A stretch of 64,000 bases of DNA from Prorocentrum cordatum. Its lineage: Eukaryota > Sar > Dinophyceae > Prorocentrales > Prorocentraceae. The position numbers were made by a program, and so were the translations under genes. The stretch spans positions 370,536-434,535 of the forward strand of contig CAUYUJ010012636.1 of NCBI GenBank assembly GCA_963575745.1, read 5' to 3'. The notes under the pieces were generated by a model that did no database searches, was not told where the DNA came from, and was given only the letters and a program-made list of their open reading frames with translations. Shown here piece by piece: positions 9,877 through 21,788 of the stretch. Each line of letters starts with the position of its first letter. Position 1 is the first letter of the stretch.

Positions 9877-10274
9877 GACTTAAAACTACCACTCAATTAC
9901 CAAGTGGGACCCCTGAGGGCAAGGATTGTTCTGGGACTTGTGCTCGAGGACACACACACACAGAGGCAAGCACGCAGGAAAACAAATAAACACTGAAGGA
10001 GTGCATGCGGCGGGCTTTGATTTGGATCGAAATGCCCATATAATGCATGCGGGGGGGGGCTCACTCCTATCCGCGTCTGCGGGGTGGGTAAGCTTGTCCT
10101 TACTTCGCCAGAAGTACATAAGTGCATCACCATGTCTGGAACCTGCGATGAGGACGACAATCGCCAGCACCACTCCAGGCATCCGACGCTGTGATTTATT
10201 TCATTCCTGGTCCCTGGACGTCTCGACCCCCTCTCTAGGCAGCCTGGCCTTCATCCTGGATCGTTTTCCGACGG

Positions 10275-10443
10275 CCGCAGGACACGAAACGGGCGAGCAA
10301 AGGACAAAATCGAAGAAATCGACGCCGAGACGAACGCCGGCATTGAAGAACTCATGACGTCGAAGGCGTGGGGCTTCAAAGACGACGACGACGACGACAA
10401 CGACGACGACGACGACGATGATGAGCCAGCGGGGCGGACGTAA
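10275..10443 (+). CDS. Possible terminal exon with acidic C-terminal tail (hypothetical)
   Basis: One + frame ending at TAA 10441-10443 reads as a plausible protein C-terminus: a charged stretch containing KDKIEEIDAETNAGIEELM, then KAWGFK, then a tail of about fifteen Asp/Asn residues and EPAGRT. The first part has normal amino-acid variety and is not itself repeat, unlike neighbouring poly-amino-acid frames. The Asp tail is encoded by (GAC)n that continues as non-coding repeat further on. No start is visible. The upstream AG of GCCGCAG near 10280 could be a splice acceptor. No family recognised, and it may be chance. Confidence 0.3.
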
Positions 10444-10625
10444 AGCGGCACCGAGGCTGCAGCTCAGGTCCTCTGGCCCTGCAGCGGGTCTCGCGCCTAG
10501 CGGGCGGCGCCACGCGCACGACGACGACGCGACGGCGGCGGCGACGACGCTGCCGACAACGACACGGCGACGGCGACGGCAGCGACGAGGACGACGACCG
10601 ACGAGGCCGACGCCGACGTCGGGGC

Positions 10626-10661
<36 letters not shown>

Positions 10662-10740
10662 CGACGCCGACGCCGACGCCACCGCCGCCGCCGCTGCCGC
10701 CACCGCCGCCAACGACGACGACGACGCGGACGACGGCCTC
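10378..10740. repeat. (GAC)n/(GCC)n microsatellites
   Basis: A GAC run at 10378-10425, then after a GC-rich interval imperfect GAC/GCC triplets from about 10515 to 10735. Frames are poly-Asp, poly-Thr, poly-Val or poly-Arg. Confidence 0.85.
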
Positions 10741-10989
10741 GGGGACGGACTCCGTGGGACCTCCCTGGGACCTCCTTGGGGCCCTCCTTGGGGACCACCG
10801 CGGACCTCTCAAAGCCTTGGGCGGGGGAGCTCCAGGAGGGCGGTGGCCCGACCGGGTCGCCGGCGACAGCGGCGCCAGCGGCAGCGGCGCCGGCGGCGGC
10901 ACCAGCGCGGACGCCAGCCTCGACGCCGACGTCAACGAAGGGGCAGCAGAAGGGAGACGGGATTGCACGCCCACGGAGGGGAGAGAGAG

Positions 10990-11168
10990 GGTGAGGAAGG
11001 GGAGGAGGAGGAGGAGGAGGAGGAGGAGGAGGAGGAGGAGGAGGAGGAGGAGGAGGAGGAAGAAGTGGAGGAGGGGGAGGGGGAGGGGGAGGGGGAGGAG
11101 GGTAGAGAGGAGGGAGGAGGAGGAGAGAGGAGGAGGAGGAAGGAGGAGGAGGAGGAGGAGGAGGAAGC
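10990..11168. repeat. (GGA)n microsatellite
   Basis: A long GGA/GAG run on + with GGGGGA and GAAGAAG interruptions. This is one of few arrays with purines on +. Confidence 0.95.
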
Positions 11169-11760
11169 ATGCGCCTGTCTACATTTCCAGGCAGGACGCC
11201 GCGAAGCACCGCCCGAGGCACCGCGGCGGCGCCGCTCCACCCGGCTCCCCCCTGCCCGCGCGGATGCCTCGCCGGAGAGAGAAATTGCCGCCACGGACCG
11301 TTTGAAAAAACCAAGGAGGCCCATCGGAGGAGACCTTCCCTGACCTCCCAGGAGGGCAAAACAAGAGCATCAGGACCTCGACATCTAAATTTCAGTCGAG
11401 GTTCTAGCCAGTCCAGATAGGTCTATAGGTCTGGAGGGCCATTCTTCAATACTCTGGAAGGTCAGGGTTGTTGTCACCGCGGGTGGCTTTGTCGGGCCAC
11501 CCGCGGTCCAGCGACAGATCATCCTCTTCTGCGGGATCGATCTCTTCGCGTTTCCTTCTGCCGCAGCTTTGTGCCGAGGGAGCGGGCTTCAGCCTCTTTC
11601 AGGCCGAAAGCACGAAGAGCAGTCGGCCAGGCAAAGGTCCCGACCCGCTCGACAGCTCGGAGCTGCAACAATCCGCTCTCCTCCTGGCTGGGCGTCTTTG
11701 GGCTTTTGTGGGCGTCTGGGACGCCGTTGGGGGCCAGCTGGAAAAACCTCAAGAGGGCTA
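11169..11760. other. Unassigned sequence
   Basis: GC-rich mixed sequence with no recognisable domain in any frame and no clear repeat. Confidence 0.4.
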
Positions 11761-11763
11761 ATG

Positions 11764-12345
<582 letters not shown>

Positions 12346-12481
12346 TCCCACAACGGATTCCCACAACGGCCGGGAGAACACGTAGTCCGATAGCTTGGCA
12401 AGGCTTCGGCCCAACGTTTGACCACAGAGGCGTTTACAAAAGGCGGAGGGCGGCGGTGGTTTGCATGTATCCAAACAAATA

Positions 12482-12800
12482 GCTCCTCCTCATCCTCCTC
12501 CTCCTGCTGCTCCTCCTCCTCCTCCTCCTGCTCCTCCTCACCTCGTCCTGCCCTTCTTCCCCCCCACCTCCCTTCTCCAGCCCGAATCCGTCCAAGGCCG
12601 CCCCGCCCGCAAAGCACAGGTGGCCTCTCGAGCCGCGCTCGGCCGCTGCTCAGCTAACGCGAAGACCCAGGAGGAGGAGGAGGAGGAGGAGGAGGAGGAG
12701 GAGGAGGAGGGGGGATCGAAGGATCGCCGCGCTGCGTTGCAAAAGGGAGAGGAGGAGGAGGAGGAGGAGGAGGAGGAGGAGGAGGAGGAGGGGAGGAAGA
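12482..12800. repeat. (CTC)n then two (GGA)n blocks
   Basis: CTC/CTG triplets at 12482-12540, (GGA)n at 12669-12712 and again at 12752-12792, separated by short mixed sequence. Confidence 0.85.
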
Positions 12801-12941
12801 GGGAGGCGGTGAACGCTGTTTCAAACGAGTTGCACCTCTGGAGGCTTCGCTCAGGGTGGGGCAGGGTAAGGCACAGGGAGGAAGAGGGGGACCGCCTTCG
12901 GGAGGGAGACCGCCTTCGTCCCATCACCCCTCCGTCGCTTG

Positions 12942-13235
12942 ATGATCCTCATCATCCTCCTCCTCATCATCCTCCTCTTCCTCATGTTCCTCCTTCAAGT
13001 GATCGTGCTCGTGGTGCTCCTGCTCCTGCTCCTCCTCTTTCTCATCGTCATCATCATCATCAACATCATCACCATCATCAGCATCCTCATCAGCATCCTC
13101 ATCATCAATATCAGCATCATCATCATCCTCTTCCTGTTGTGCTATCCTCCTCCTTGTTTCTCCTCCTGTGTTCTCCTCATCTTCCTTCTCCTCATCCTCC
13201 TCGCGGTCGCCCTCTACCTCCCATCCTCCTCCCCC
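12942..13235. repeat. Mixed CTC/ATC cryptic repeat
   Basis: Interleaved CTC, ATC and TTC triplets of low purity. 13236-13660 then is C-rich and GC-rich with nested GTCGACGG palindromes (13545-13595) and no supportable gene. Confidence 0.7.
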
Positions 13236-13667
13236 TTTTTTCTCTATGCCTCGTCTCCCCCATCTCCCCCTCCCCCTCCGCCGCGTCCCTGCCTCTCTCA
13301 CCCTTCTCCCCGCTCCTCCTCGCCCTCCCCCTCCCCCAATCTCCCCCGTCCCCAACCCCCCGTTCACCACCAAAGCCTGCTCCTCCTGCGACGGGGGCTC
13401 CCCCGCGCGTGCGCGCGCCTGCGTGGCCGTTGCCGCGCGAGCCCGGCTGCCCGAAGAGCCAGCTGCCGCCTCTCCGCGCGTGCCCGGCGCGCGCGGCTCC
13501 CAGCGAGGATGGGCAACCACGAAGACCACGTCGCCGCCACCGTCGATTGTCGACGGTCGACGTCGTCGGCGGCGGCTGTGTCGACCGTCGACGGCGAGCG
13601 GAGGTCTGAAGGGCTCCTGGGGATGCAGGAGGCTCAGGGAGACAGCGTGCGGGTGAGCATTGATCAC

Positions 13668-13838
13668 CACCAACACCACCACCACCAACCATTCATCCAT
13701 CATCATTATCACAAGAATCACCACCACCACCACTACCTCCTCCTCGTCCTCCTCCTCTTTCTCATCATCATCATGATCATCAGCATCAACAACAACAACA
13801 ACAACAACATACTCATCATCATCATCATCATCATCATG

Positions 13839-13878
<40 letters not shown>

Positions 13879-13957
13879 GCATCAGCATCAGCATCAGCAT
13901 CAGCATCAGCATCAGCATGATCATCATGAGCACCATCAGCATCAGCATCAGCATCAG

Positions 13958-13999
<42 letters not shown>

Positions 14000-14000
14000 G

Positions 14001-14042
<42 letters not shown>

Positions 14043-14134
14043 TTCATCTTCATCTTCGTCTTCATCTTCATCATCATCATCACCATCATCATCATCAGCA
14101 TGATCATCATCAGAACCATCAGCATCATCATAAC

Positions 14135-14184
<50 letters not shown>

Positions 14185-14228
14185 GACATCATCATCATCA
14201 TCATCATCCTCATCGTCAGTATCATCCA

Positions 14229-14273
<45 letters not shown>

Positions 14274-14286
14274 GATCATGATCATG

Positions 14287-14317
<31 letters not shown>

Positions 14318-15756
14318 CCATCAGCATCCCCATCATCATCATCATCATCATCATTTTCTTCATCATCATCATTGACATCATCATCACCATCATCATCATC
14401 ATGATCATCATCATCATCCTCATCAGCATCCCAATCATCACCATCATCATCATCATCCATCATCATCAGCATCATCAGCATCATCAGCACCATCATCATC
14501 ATCATCATCATCAGCATCATCATCATCATCAACATCATCAGCACCATCATCATCATCATTATCAGCATCATCACCCTCAGGTTCATCATCGTCCACATCA
14601 TCCGTAGCATCAACATCAGCATCAGCATCGGTATCATGATCATGCGCATCACCATCATAATCAGCATCATCATCACCATCATCAGCAGCATGCTCATCAC
14701 CACCACCACCACCACCACCACCATCATCAGCATCATCATCATCATCATCATCAGCAACATTTCATCAGTATCATCATCATGAGAATCCGCATCATCATCA
14801 GCATCATCATCAGACTCATCATCATCATCAGCATAATCATCGACATCATCAGTATCATCAGCCTCATCATCAGCATCATCGGCATCAGTAGCATCATCAT
14901 CACCATCGCCCACGTCTTCCACAGCATCAGCATGATCACCACTATCAGCATCAGCATCATCGTCATCATCATCAGCAACAGCATCAACATCATCATCAGC
15001 ATCAGCATCATCCTCATCATCAGCATCAGCATCATAAGCAGCACCAGCATCAGCATCAGCATCGTCAGCATCAGCATCATCAACATCATCCGAGTCACCA
15101 TCACCAGCATCATCATTATCAACATCAGCAGCACCATCAACATCGTCATCATCATCAGCATCATCAGCATCATCATCGGTATAATCATACTCATCATCAA
15201 CAGCAGAAACATCATCATCAGCATCAGCATCGGCATCAGCATCGTCAGCGCCATCATCATCAAACACACCACAACCACCATCAGCAGCAGCATGATCATC
15301 ATCATCGTCGTCGTCATCTGCATCAACATCACCATCAGTATCATCGTAGTCGTCATCGTCATCATCATTGCCAGCAGCATCAGCATCATCGGCAGCATCG
15401 CCATCATCGTCATCATCGTCGTGATCTGCATCGCCCGCATCATCCGCAGCATTGTCAGCATCAACATCAGTGTCATGCTGATCATCAGCATCAACATCTG
15501 CATCACCAACATCAGCATCATGATCATCATCATCATCATCAAGAGCATCACCATCACCATCATCACCACCTGCACCATCAACAGCATCCTCAACACCGTC
15601 ACCATCATCATCACCACCCGCCGCTGCAACAGCCTCAGCATGAGCATCAGCATCCTCAGCAGCATTATCAGTATCATCATCATCGTCATCAGTATAATCA
15701 TCATCAAATCACCATCAGCATCAGCATCAGCAACATCAGCAGCATCAGCATCATCG

Positions 15757-15812
<56 letters not shown>

Positions 15813-16190
15813 GGTATCATAATCAATACCGTCAACATCATCATACACGTCATCACTATCGCCGCCGTCGTCGCCCTCCTCCTCCTCCTAATCCTCCTCC
15901 TGATCATCACCACACACCATCATCAGCATCATCGTCGACATCAACGTCGTCGTTGTCGTATGCATCATCAACATCCGCATCATCATCGACATCATCAGTA
16001 TCATCAGCATCATCATCAGCATCATCATCAGCATCATCAGCAGCAGCAACATAATCATAAGCATCAACAGCATCATATCAGCCGCAGCGGCAGCGTCATC
16101 ACTAAAAACATCATTAACGTCGTCATCATCATCCTGATCCTCATGATCCTCAGTATCCTTTTCATCCTCGGCATCCTCATCAGTCAGCAG
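13668..16190. repeat. 2.5-kb (ATC)n cryptic array with GCATCA hexamers
   Basis: Starts as CCA triplets, passes through CTC (13737-13760), then ~2.4 kb of ATC/CAT triplets with frequent CAGCAT, GCATCA, GTCATC and AACATC variants. Some blocks are pure ATC, others regular CAGCAT hexamers (13876-13918). The very long His, Ile, Met or Asp frames are repeat artefacts. Confidence 0.95.
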
Positions 16191-16365
16191 GCGTCTCAGT
16201 GCATTCTTGATATCTGCAATAAGTAGTGCTGGGAGCGCGTGACAATTCCACAATCATGGAAACATTGCGCAGTAACTGCTATGATCGAAACAGGCGACGA
16301 GTCAACGCCGCAGAACTACCAGTCAATTTCCCTCTTAGGAACAAGGTCGTTGCGAGCCTCATTCT

Positions 16366-16466
16366 GACTCCTCCTCCTCCTCCGCCTCCGCCTCCTCCTC
16401 CTCCTCCTCCTCCACTTCCTCCTCCTCCCCCTCCCCCTCCCCCTCCCCCTCCCCCTCCCCCTCCAC
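16366..16466. repeat. (CTC)n to (CCCCCT)n microsatellite
   Basis: CTC triplets grade into perfect CCCCCT hexamers ending at about 16466. Confidence 0.9.
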
Positions 16467-16616
16467 AATTACACAATATGAAAATACTCTCCGACTTCCC
16501 CTGATGGCGTCCCGAAGATATCCGACACCCCCCCGCGTATTGTTTCTTTACACGCAAGATTCCCGGGAAACGGGTTTTCGCTTGTGTTTTTTCCTCAAAA
16601 TGCTGCTCTCGCCGAG

Positions 16617-16797
16617 GCGCCGGCCTCATTTCGGGCCCCGCTCGTTCCGAATCGTGCTCCCGCTGCAGCGCTGGCCTCATTTCCGTGCCCGCTCGTTCCG
16701 AATCGTGCTCCCGCTGCAGCGCTGGCCTCATTTCCGCGCTTCCGCCCGTTTCGACTCGTGCTCCCGCTGCAGCGCTGGCGTCATTTCCCGTGCCACG
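16617..16797. repeat. 51-bp minisatellite, ~3.5 units
   Basis: The anchor GGC(C/G)TCATTT occurs at 16622, 16673, 16724 and 16777. Each unit holds CGCTCGTTCCGAATCGTGCT and CCCGCTGCAGCGCT. Units are over 85% alike, and 51 is a multiple of three, so frames show a 17-residue repeat. I see no other sign of coding. Confidence 0.85.
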
Positions 16798-16805
16798 CCA
16801 CAGCA

Positions 16806-16807
16806 CA

Positions 16808-16846
<39 letters not shown>

Positions 16847-17020
16847 CCCACCACCACCACCACCACCACCACCACCACCACCAACCACCGACCAACCACC
16901 CCATCACCACCTAGCACCACCAGGCACACCAACCACCACCACCACCACCACCACCACCACCATCACCACCACCACCACCACCACCACCACCACCACCACC
17001 ACCACCACCACAACCACGCA
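16806..17020. repeat. (AC)n then (CCA)n microsatellites
   Basis: (CA)n at 16806-16841, then (CCA)n from 16847 to about 17010 with AACCA interruptions, ending in CACGCACG tetramers to 17045. Confidence 0.9.
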
Positions 17021-17146
17021 CACACGCACGCACGCACGCACGCGCACCACCACCCACTAGTCCGCGGATAGAGAAAATCAGCACCATGGTAAGGGATGGG
17101 AGGGAGGGGTAGGACGTCAGATATGACGCGCGGAAACCTAGCTTGC

Positions 17147-17246
17147 NNNNNNNNNNNNNNNNNNNNNNNNNNNNNNNNNNNNNNNNNNNNNNNNNNNNNN
17201 NNNNNNNNNNNNNNNNNNNNNNNNNNNNNNNNNNNNNNNNNNNNNN
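17147..17246. other. Assembly gap (100 N)
   Basis: Exactly 100 N, a conventional placeholder for unknown length. The right edge is (CTC)n, so the assembly probably broke in a microsatellite. Confidence 0.98.
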
Positions 17247-17271
17247 CTCCTCCTCCTCCTCCTCCTCCTCC

Positions 17272-17308
<37 letters not shown>

Positions 17309-17312
17309 CATA
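17247..17312. repeat. (CTC)n-(ATC)n compound repeat at LINE-1 5' side
   Basis: CTC triplets to 17272, then ATC triplets to about 17306, the same order as at 11.8, 24.8, 54.0 and 58.5 kb. LINE-1 begins about ten bases further on. Confidence 0.9.
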
Positions 17313-17322
17313 GGTGTTGTGG

Positions 17323-17347
17323 TCCGAGGCAACCATTTTGGCAATTG
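17323..17347 (+). promoter_or_regulatory. Decayed spliced-leader relic at LINE-1 5' end
   Basis: CCGAGGCAACCATTTTGGC keeps the ACCATTTTGGC-like centre of the dinoflagellate spliced leader with small insertions and changed flanks. It occupies the same place relative to ORF1 and upstream microsatellite as the perfect leader at 44194-44215. Alone the match would be weak. The positional parallel makes a relic leader likely. Confidence 0.5.
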
Positions 17348-17532
17348 CCCGATCGACCACGACCCCAGCCCCGTCCGAGGGGCGCATCAGACGGACGAGC
17401 GAACAGCCGCGATCTCGCTCGCCCGCGTGGCACAGGCGCGCGCGGCGACACAGGGCCACTGCCCGAGTTGCCCTCCGCCTGGCGGTGCACGCACATCGGC
17501 TTCGTGTGCATCACGGCAGTGCTGTCCCAGGC

Positions 17533-18628
17533 ATGGGCAAGGGTGGTGACAAGAGCCAGTCCGAGCTGTACACCAGGTGCCAGAAGTGCGGTGCGTGTGA
17601 GTGGAATTCGCTGCTGCTTCAACGTGATCGTCGCTGCAAGTGCGGGGTCCAGCTGGCTCTGCATAAGCCCAAGAAGGGCGGGGGGAAGGGACAGGCTCCA
17701 GACTTGTCTCTTTCGCTCAACCCTAGTGCTGCCCCGAGTGACATTCTGTTGAAGGCGCTTGAGGTCACGACCAACCCGCACCTGAAGGCGGCCCTGCAGG
17801 CAGAGGCGCAGCAGGTGCAGGCCGCGGCCGCGGCGAAGCCTGCCACCGCACTCTCGACAGGAGAGGCGCATAGGAGGGCTGAAGCTGCATGGCGCGAGGC
17901 CAACAGGCGACATGATCAGGCATCGGACGCGGTTCGGAAGGCCAAGGAGCAATTGCAGCGAGCGGTGGAGCGCGAAGAGGAGACGGTCAAGCAGCTGGCG
18001 GAGGCGGAGATCGCCAAGCGGATTGCGGTGCGAGCCCTGGCTGCGGAGGCGGGGCTCACGGCACCGCTGGCAGGTGGCGGCCACGCGTCCGCAGGAGGCA
18101 CCGCGGCCGCTGGTGCGGCCGCGGCCAGCGCAGGCTCCAAGGGGATGCAGTTCGACGTCTCGTGGGACGAGGGCTTCTTTGCCTCGCTTCGCAGTGGCGA
18201 GTTCGAGTGCGAGGAGGGCGAGAAGGCCGAGCTGCTCAAGCTCGAGGCGGTCCCTCATTGGCGACCGAGGCGAGCAGGTCTTGGCATGGAAGATCAAGAT
18301 GGAGAAGTTGCAGGCATCGGTGAAGGAGCGCATGGCGAAGAAGCGCAAGGGCGAGGACGGCGCTATGCACCAGGGCGGAGCAGGTGACGCCGCAGCCCCG
18401 CCAGCCGAGGCGCCTACCCCAGTGTCGGGTGGTCCCGCGGCCGAGAAGGCGGAGGTCGACGCCGACGCCGAGGCGAGGAACGTGCAGGAGGTGGAGCGGA
18501 TCCGTGCAGCCAAGGCGGCGGCGACTTCGGCAGCTGCGAGCTCGGCGGCGGCGGCTGCGGCGGCTGCGGCCAAGGCGGCCGGCAAGGGCGAGGCGGGCGC
18601 GTCGCCCACCAAGGACGGGAAGGCCTGA
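17533..18628 (+). pseudogene. LINE-1 ORF1, zinc-ribbon and coiled-coil protein, frameshifted
   Basis: The ATG at 17533 opens MGKGGDKSQ followed by a zinc-ribbon pair, CQKC then CKCG about 17 residues later. Then come a Gly/Lys/Pro linker, an Ala/Gln/Glu-rich segment and a heptad-rich coiled coil (SDAVRKAKEQLQRAVEREEE and onward). The frame changes once between about 18243 and 18262. Downstream the second frame continues plausibly (QVLAWKIKMEKLQASV, then an Ala/Lys-rich tail) to TGA 18626-18628. ORF1 proteins of LINEs usually bind RNA and form ribonucleoprotein. That role is inferred from position and architecture. The frame is also open upstream of 17533, so an earlier start is possible. Confidence 0.65.
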
Positions 18629-20094
18629 GAGCGAGCGGAGGATCGCCCCAGGGGTGATCCAGGGGCCCATCTGCCCGCATCCGCTCCTCATCTCAGCGCC
18701 TCTTCCCCGTCAGCTGCTGGGTTTCCCTCTGCGGCGTCGTCTTCGGCAGGCAGTTCTGCGGCTACGACGACGAGGGCGGCTACGTCGGCAGTCTCTCCCT
18801 CTGCGTCCTCGGCTGGGGCTGAGGCTCTAGATTCAGCTTCACAGTCGCAAGCAGACATGCAGTCCAATGATATCGTGCAAGTCCTCTTCAGCAACATCAC
18901 GATGCTAGGTAACAAGTCCTGGGGGTACCTGGCTGAGATGGCAAAATCACGTTCGGTTCAATACTTCGCCTTGTGTGAGACCCACGTCCCGACAGCTGGG
19001 GTGTCGAAGTGGGTCAAGAAGGCCAGGGCAGCTCACCTCCGATGTTATGCGAACGCCGCTCGTCCTACTGGCCGCCAGTGTTTGACATCGACGGGACAGG
19101 CTAAAGCGAATGAGGGGGTGAGATGTTCTTGGTTAAGGGGCACAGGCAAGCTCATCCTTTAGCGCATGGCAAGCTAGGTGCACTATGTGAGTCAGGCCAG
19201 TCTATGCTAGATGGGTTTCTGCCCATGGCTGTACATTTGCAGGGCTTTAGTATTGTCATTCGTACGTTTTATAATAGATGTGGGTTGAAGTTTTCTGGTC
19301 TGAATCTTGGGCGATTCGCTAGACTAGGTTCGTTACTTCATGCTTTGCAGTTGCCCTGGGTTGTCCTGGGGGATTTTAACCAGTCTCCGATCGAGCTCCA
19401 GCGTTCGGGGTGGGTCTCTCGGCTCGGGGCGTCAGTACTGCAGGCCCCCGTCGAATACACTTGCGTCAGCTCTAGTGGATCCACGCACATCGATTTTGCG
19501 GTCGCTTCTGCGTCGGCAGTGCCGTACATTGCTGGCCTCAGCGCGATCGAAGATGTTCCGTGGCGTCCGCACTGTGCTCTTTTGCTCCAGCTGCGTGGCT
19601 CGGGAAAGCAGTTGATCACTCGGTCTCTCATACTTCCCGAGCGCTTCGCGCAAGTCTCGAGGCCTCAGAAGCAGGCGGCGGAGGGGTCAAAGTCTTCTCT
19701 TGCTCGCAAGAAGCGCGCCGTGCAGCAGGCCCTCTCGCGTGAAAAGCAGCTGGAGCGCACCCATGCTTTGTATTCAGACCTCTTGGTCCAGCCCGACGAC
19801 ACGAGTGCTGGGGTTGTGGGTACTTCTGGCTCTGGCCCCGTGTCTGCGCCAGAGGCTGAGGACCTCGAGGACCCTGAAGTGTGGGCTGGGTGTCATTTCG
19901 GTTTTTTGGACGAAGACGAGGTCGACCCATGGGCCGAGGAGGCCAACTTTAGTGACCCTGTCCGTCCTTCCCCGCTCCCTCCCTCGTCGGCCGTCGCGTC
20001 GGTCGCCTCTCCTGCGAACGCCAGCAATTGTTTGGGCGATGCTCCCATGAGTCTGGAGGGTCACTCTTCGCCAGCTGTTAGCCCCGTCAGGTGA
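18629..20094 (+). pseudogene. LINE-1 ORF2 part 1: AP-type endonuclease domain
   Basis: The frame is open from 18629, directly after the ORF1 stop and in the same frame, with first ATG at 18857. Visible endonuclease/exonuclease/phosphatase motifs are QVLFSNITMLGN (motif 1), ALCETHVP with the metal-binding Glu, GDFNQSP at 19369-19389, HIDFAVAS at 19486-19509, and a terminal PHCALLL in place of SDH. A frameshift falls at the G5 run 19114-19118, between the Glu motif and the rest of the domain. A Ser/Glu-rich linker follows. In intact LINEs this domain nicks the target to prime reverse transcription. Confidence 0.75.
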
Positions 20095-21788
20095 TAATGT
20101 TGAGATCCCCCCCAGCGAGAGCCGGCCTCGTTTAAGTGAGGAGACCCCCGATCCCACTCCCTGCGGTGGAACTCCGCCCACTGCTCCGCCCTCTGCTGCT
20201 GGTGCGGTTGATTTTGCCTTACCTCATGTCCGTTGGCTTTCGGCTCGAGCCAATTCTGGCTTCCACTCACACTCCCTTGACGACGTTTGGAAACCCATCC
20301 TACAGTCGTTGTCATTCCGTGTTGGAGGCCAGTATGTGCTGGCGGTCAGCGGCGCCTTCTCGGCATGGATTACAGCAGTAGAGGAGATGCATCTAGACGA
20401 GCAGGTAGGAGCAGGCCCATCCAGGGCCAGAGGACCGACCATGTCAGTGCATCCAGTGCGGCAGTCGACTCACTTTCGGGACATGCCCTTCCAGGATGCC
20501 ATCGCGAACTGGTGGGAGCGCATCTCGGTTGTTGTCGGCAAGGTCACCAAACATGTTAGGCGTGATAACGGAAAACCCCAAGTTCAAGTGCTGTGTGAAG
20601 CAGCTCGTAAGTTAGCAGGTAATTTCCCCGATGGTGTTCAGAAGATGGTTGGCGCACGTAGGGATGCGACGTCATGGCCCCTGTGGTTGTCGGTGTTGCA
20701 GAGTCTCCATGAGATCCCTTTGGCGCAGCTTGAGTTGTTCACCAAAGAAGCCGCTCGTATTGCTTGCAGCGCTGTCTCGAGCACTTGCGGCGTCGTTGGC
20801 GGACTTCAAGCAGTGGATTCAGCAGAATGAGTTTACAGGAGGGCTCTTTCGAGCCACCAAGGAGCAGCCGAATAGGAGTCATAGTGTGGTCGTGAACGGC
20901 GAGATGATATGCCATCCCAAGGATGTGGTGGAGCACCGTGCAGAGAAGTATCACAAGCTATGGACATCTCCTGATATGACATGCAGTCAGGCTGAGAAGT
21001 TGTTTGAGACCGTCCACGCGCGGGCCCGTGATGAACCTTTGGAGCCTCTTTCTTTAGAAGACATTCGTCGTGCATTGAGGGCTATGAAGGCGCGTGCGGG
21101 GATGGGTTTGGATCGTTTATCCCCCATCGATCTCGAGAGGCTGCCAGATGCCGCGCTGACTGAATTGGCGCAACTATACAACATGTTTGAGGATTGTCAG
21201 ACATGGCCGTGGCAGCTCATGGGGGTCGTGGGTAAGTTATTAGCCAAGAAGACCGTTGGCCAGTTCCGTGTCATAGGATTGATTTGCATGATTTGCAGGG
21301 TGTGGAGTCTGGCACGCGAACCAGTTGTACAAAGGTGGGCTGCCTCCTCGCAGCCCGACTGGGATGCTGCGGTGAAGGGCAACAGTGCCCTCCGCGAAGC
21401 GTGTATGAAGGCGCTGAATGAAGAGCTGTACACCAGGCTCAAGATGGCCAACGGTCACGCATTGATGGATATTCAGAGTTATTATGACATGATGGAATGG
21501 GATGTTCTTATCAGGGGGGCCTTTCGGTATGGGTTCCCAGCAGTAATGTTAGGATTGGAACTTCAGATATGTGCGAGTCCGAGGATGTTAGATCAGGGCG
21601 ACGCGGTGTCGCTCCCCTTCCAGGCCACGCGGAGCATCGTGCAGGGGCTCCGTAGTGGCACGCGCTTCGCGCGGTGTGTCACCAGCCTGGTCATGGAGCG
21701 CCTGACGGTCATGCATCCTGGGCTCTCGGAGCGTTTGTGGATCGACGATCTTTCGCAGTCGGCAGTGGGATCTGGTGCTCATGTATGA
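20095..21788 (+). pseudogene. LINE-1 ORF2 part 2: reverse transcriptase core
   Basis: Two frames joined near 20757-20785 cover the RT. Recognisable pieces are the thumb-side linker (LADFKQWIQQNEFTGGLFRA), the fingers region (GMGLDRLSPIDLERLP), FRVIGLICMICRVW, motif A DIQSYYDM (Asp at 21468), motif B VQGLRSGTRFAR (QGLRSG at 21642-21659) and motif C LWIDDLS (Asp-Asp at 21744-21749). Motifs A to C are 92 residues apart, a usual spacing. An in-frame TGA at 21786-21788 cuts the frame just after motif C. It could have arisen from CGA by C-to-T change at a CpG. Confidence 0.8.

Noticed and set aside
13668-16190. CRISPR-like or regulatory hexamer array in the GCATCA repeats
   Set aside because: There are no unique spacers and no fixed repeat-spacer structure. 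It is a cryptic triplet microsatellite in a eukaryotic genome.
18626-18628. Programmed stop readthrough between ORF1 and ORF2 of LINE-1, since the same frame stays open after TGA
   Set aside because: LINE-2 has ORF1 and ORF2 in different frames at the equivalent place, so same-frame continuation is probably accidental.
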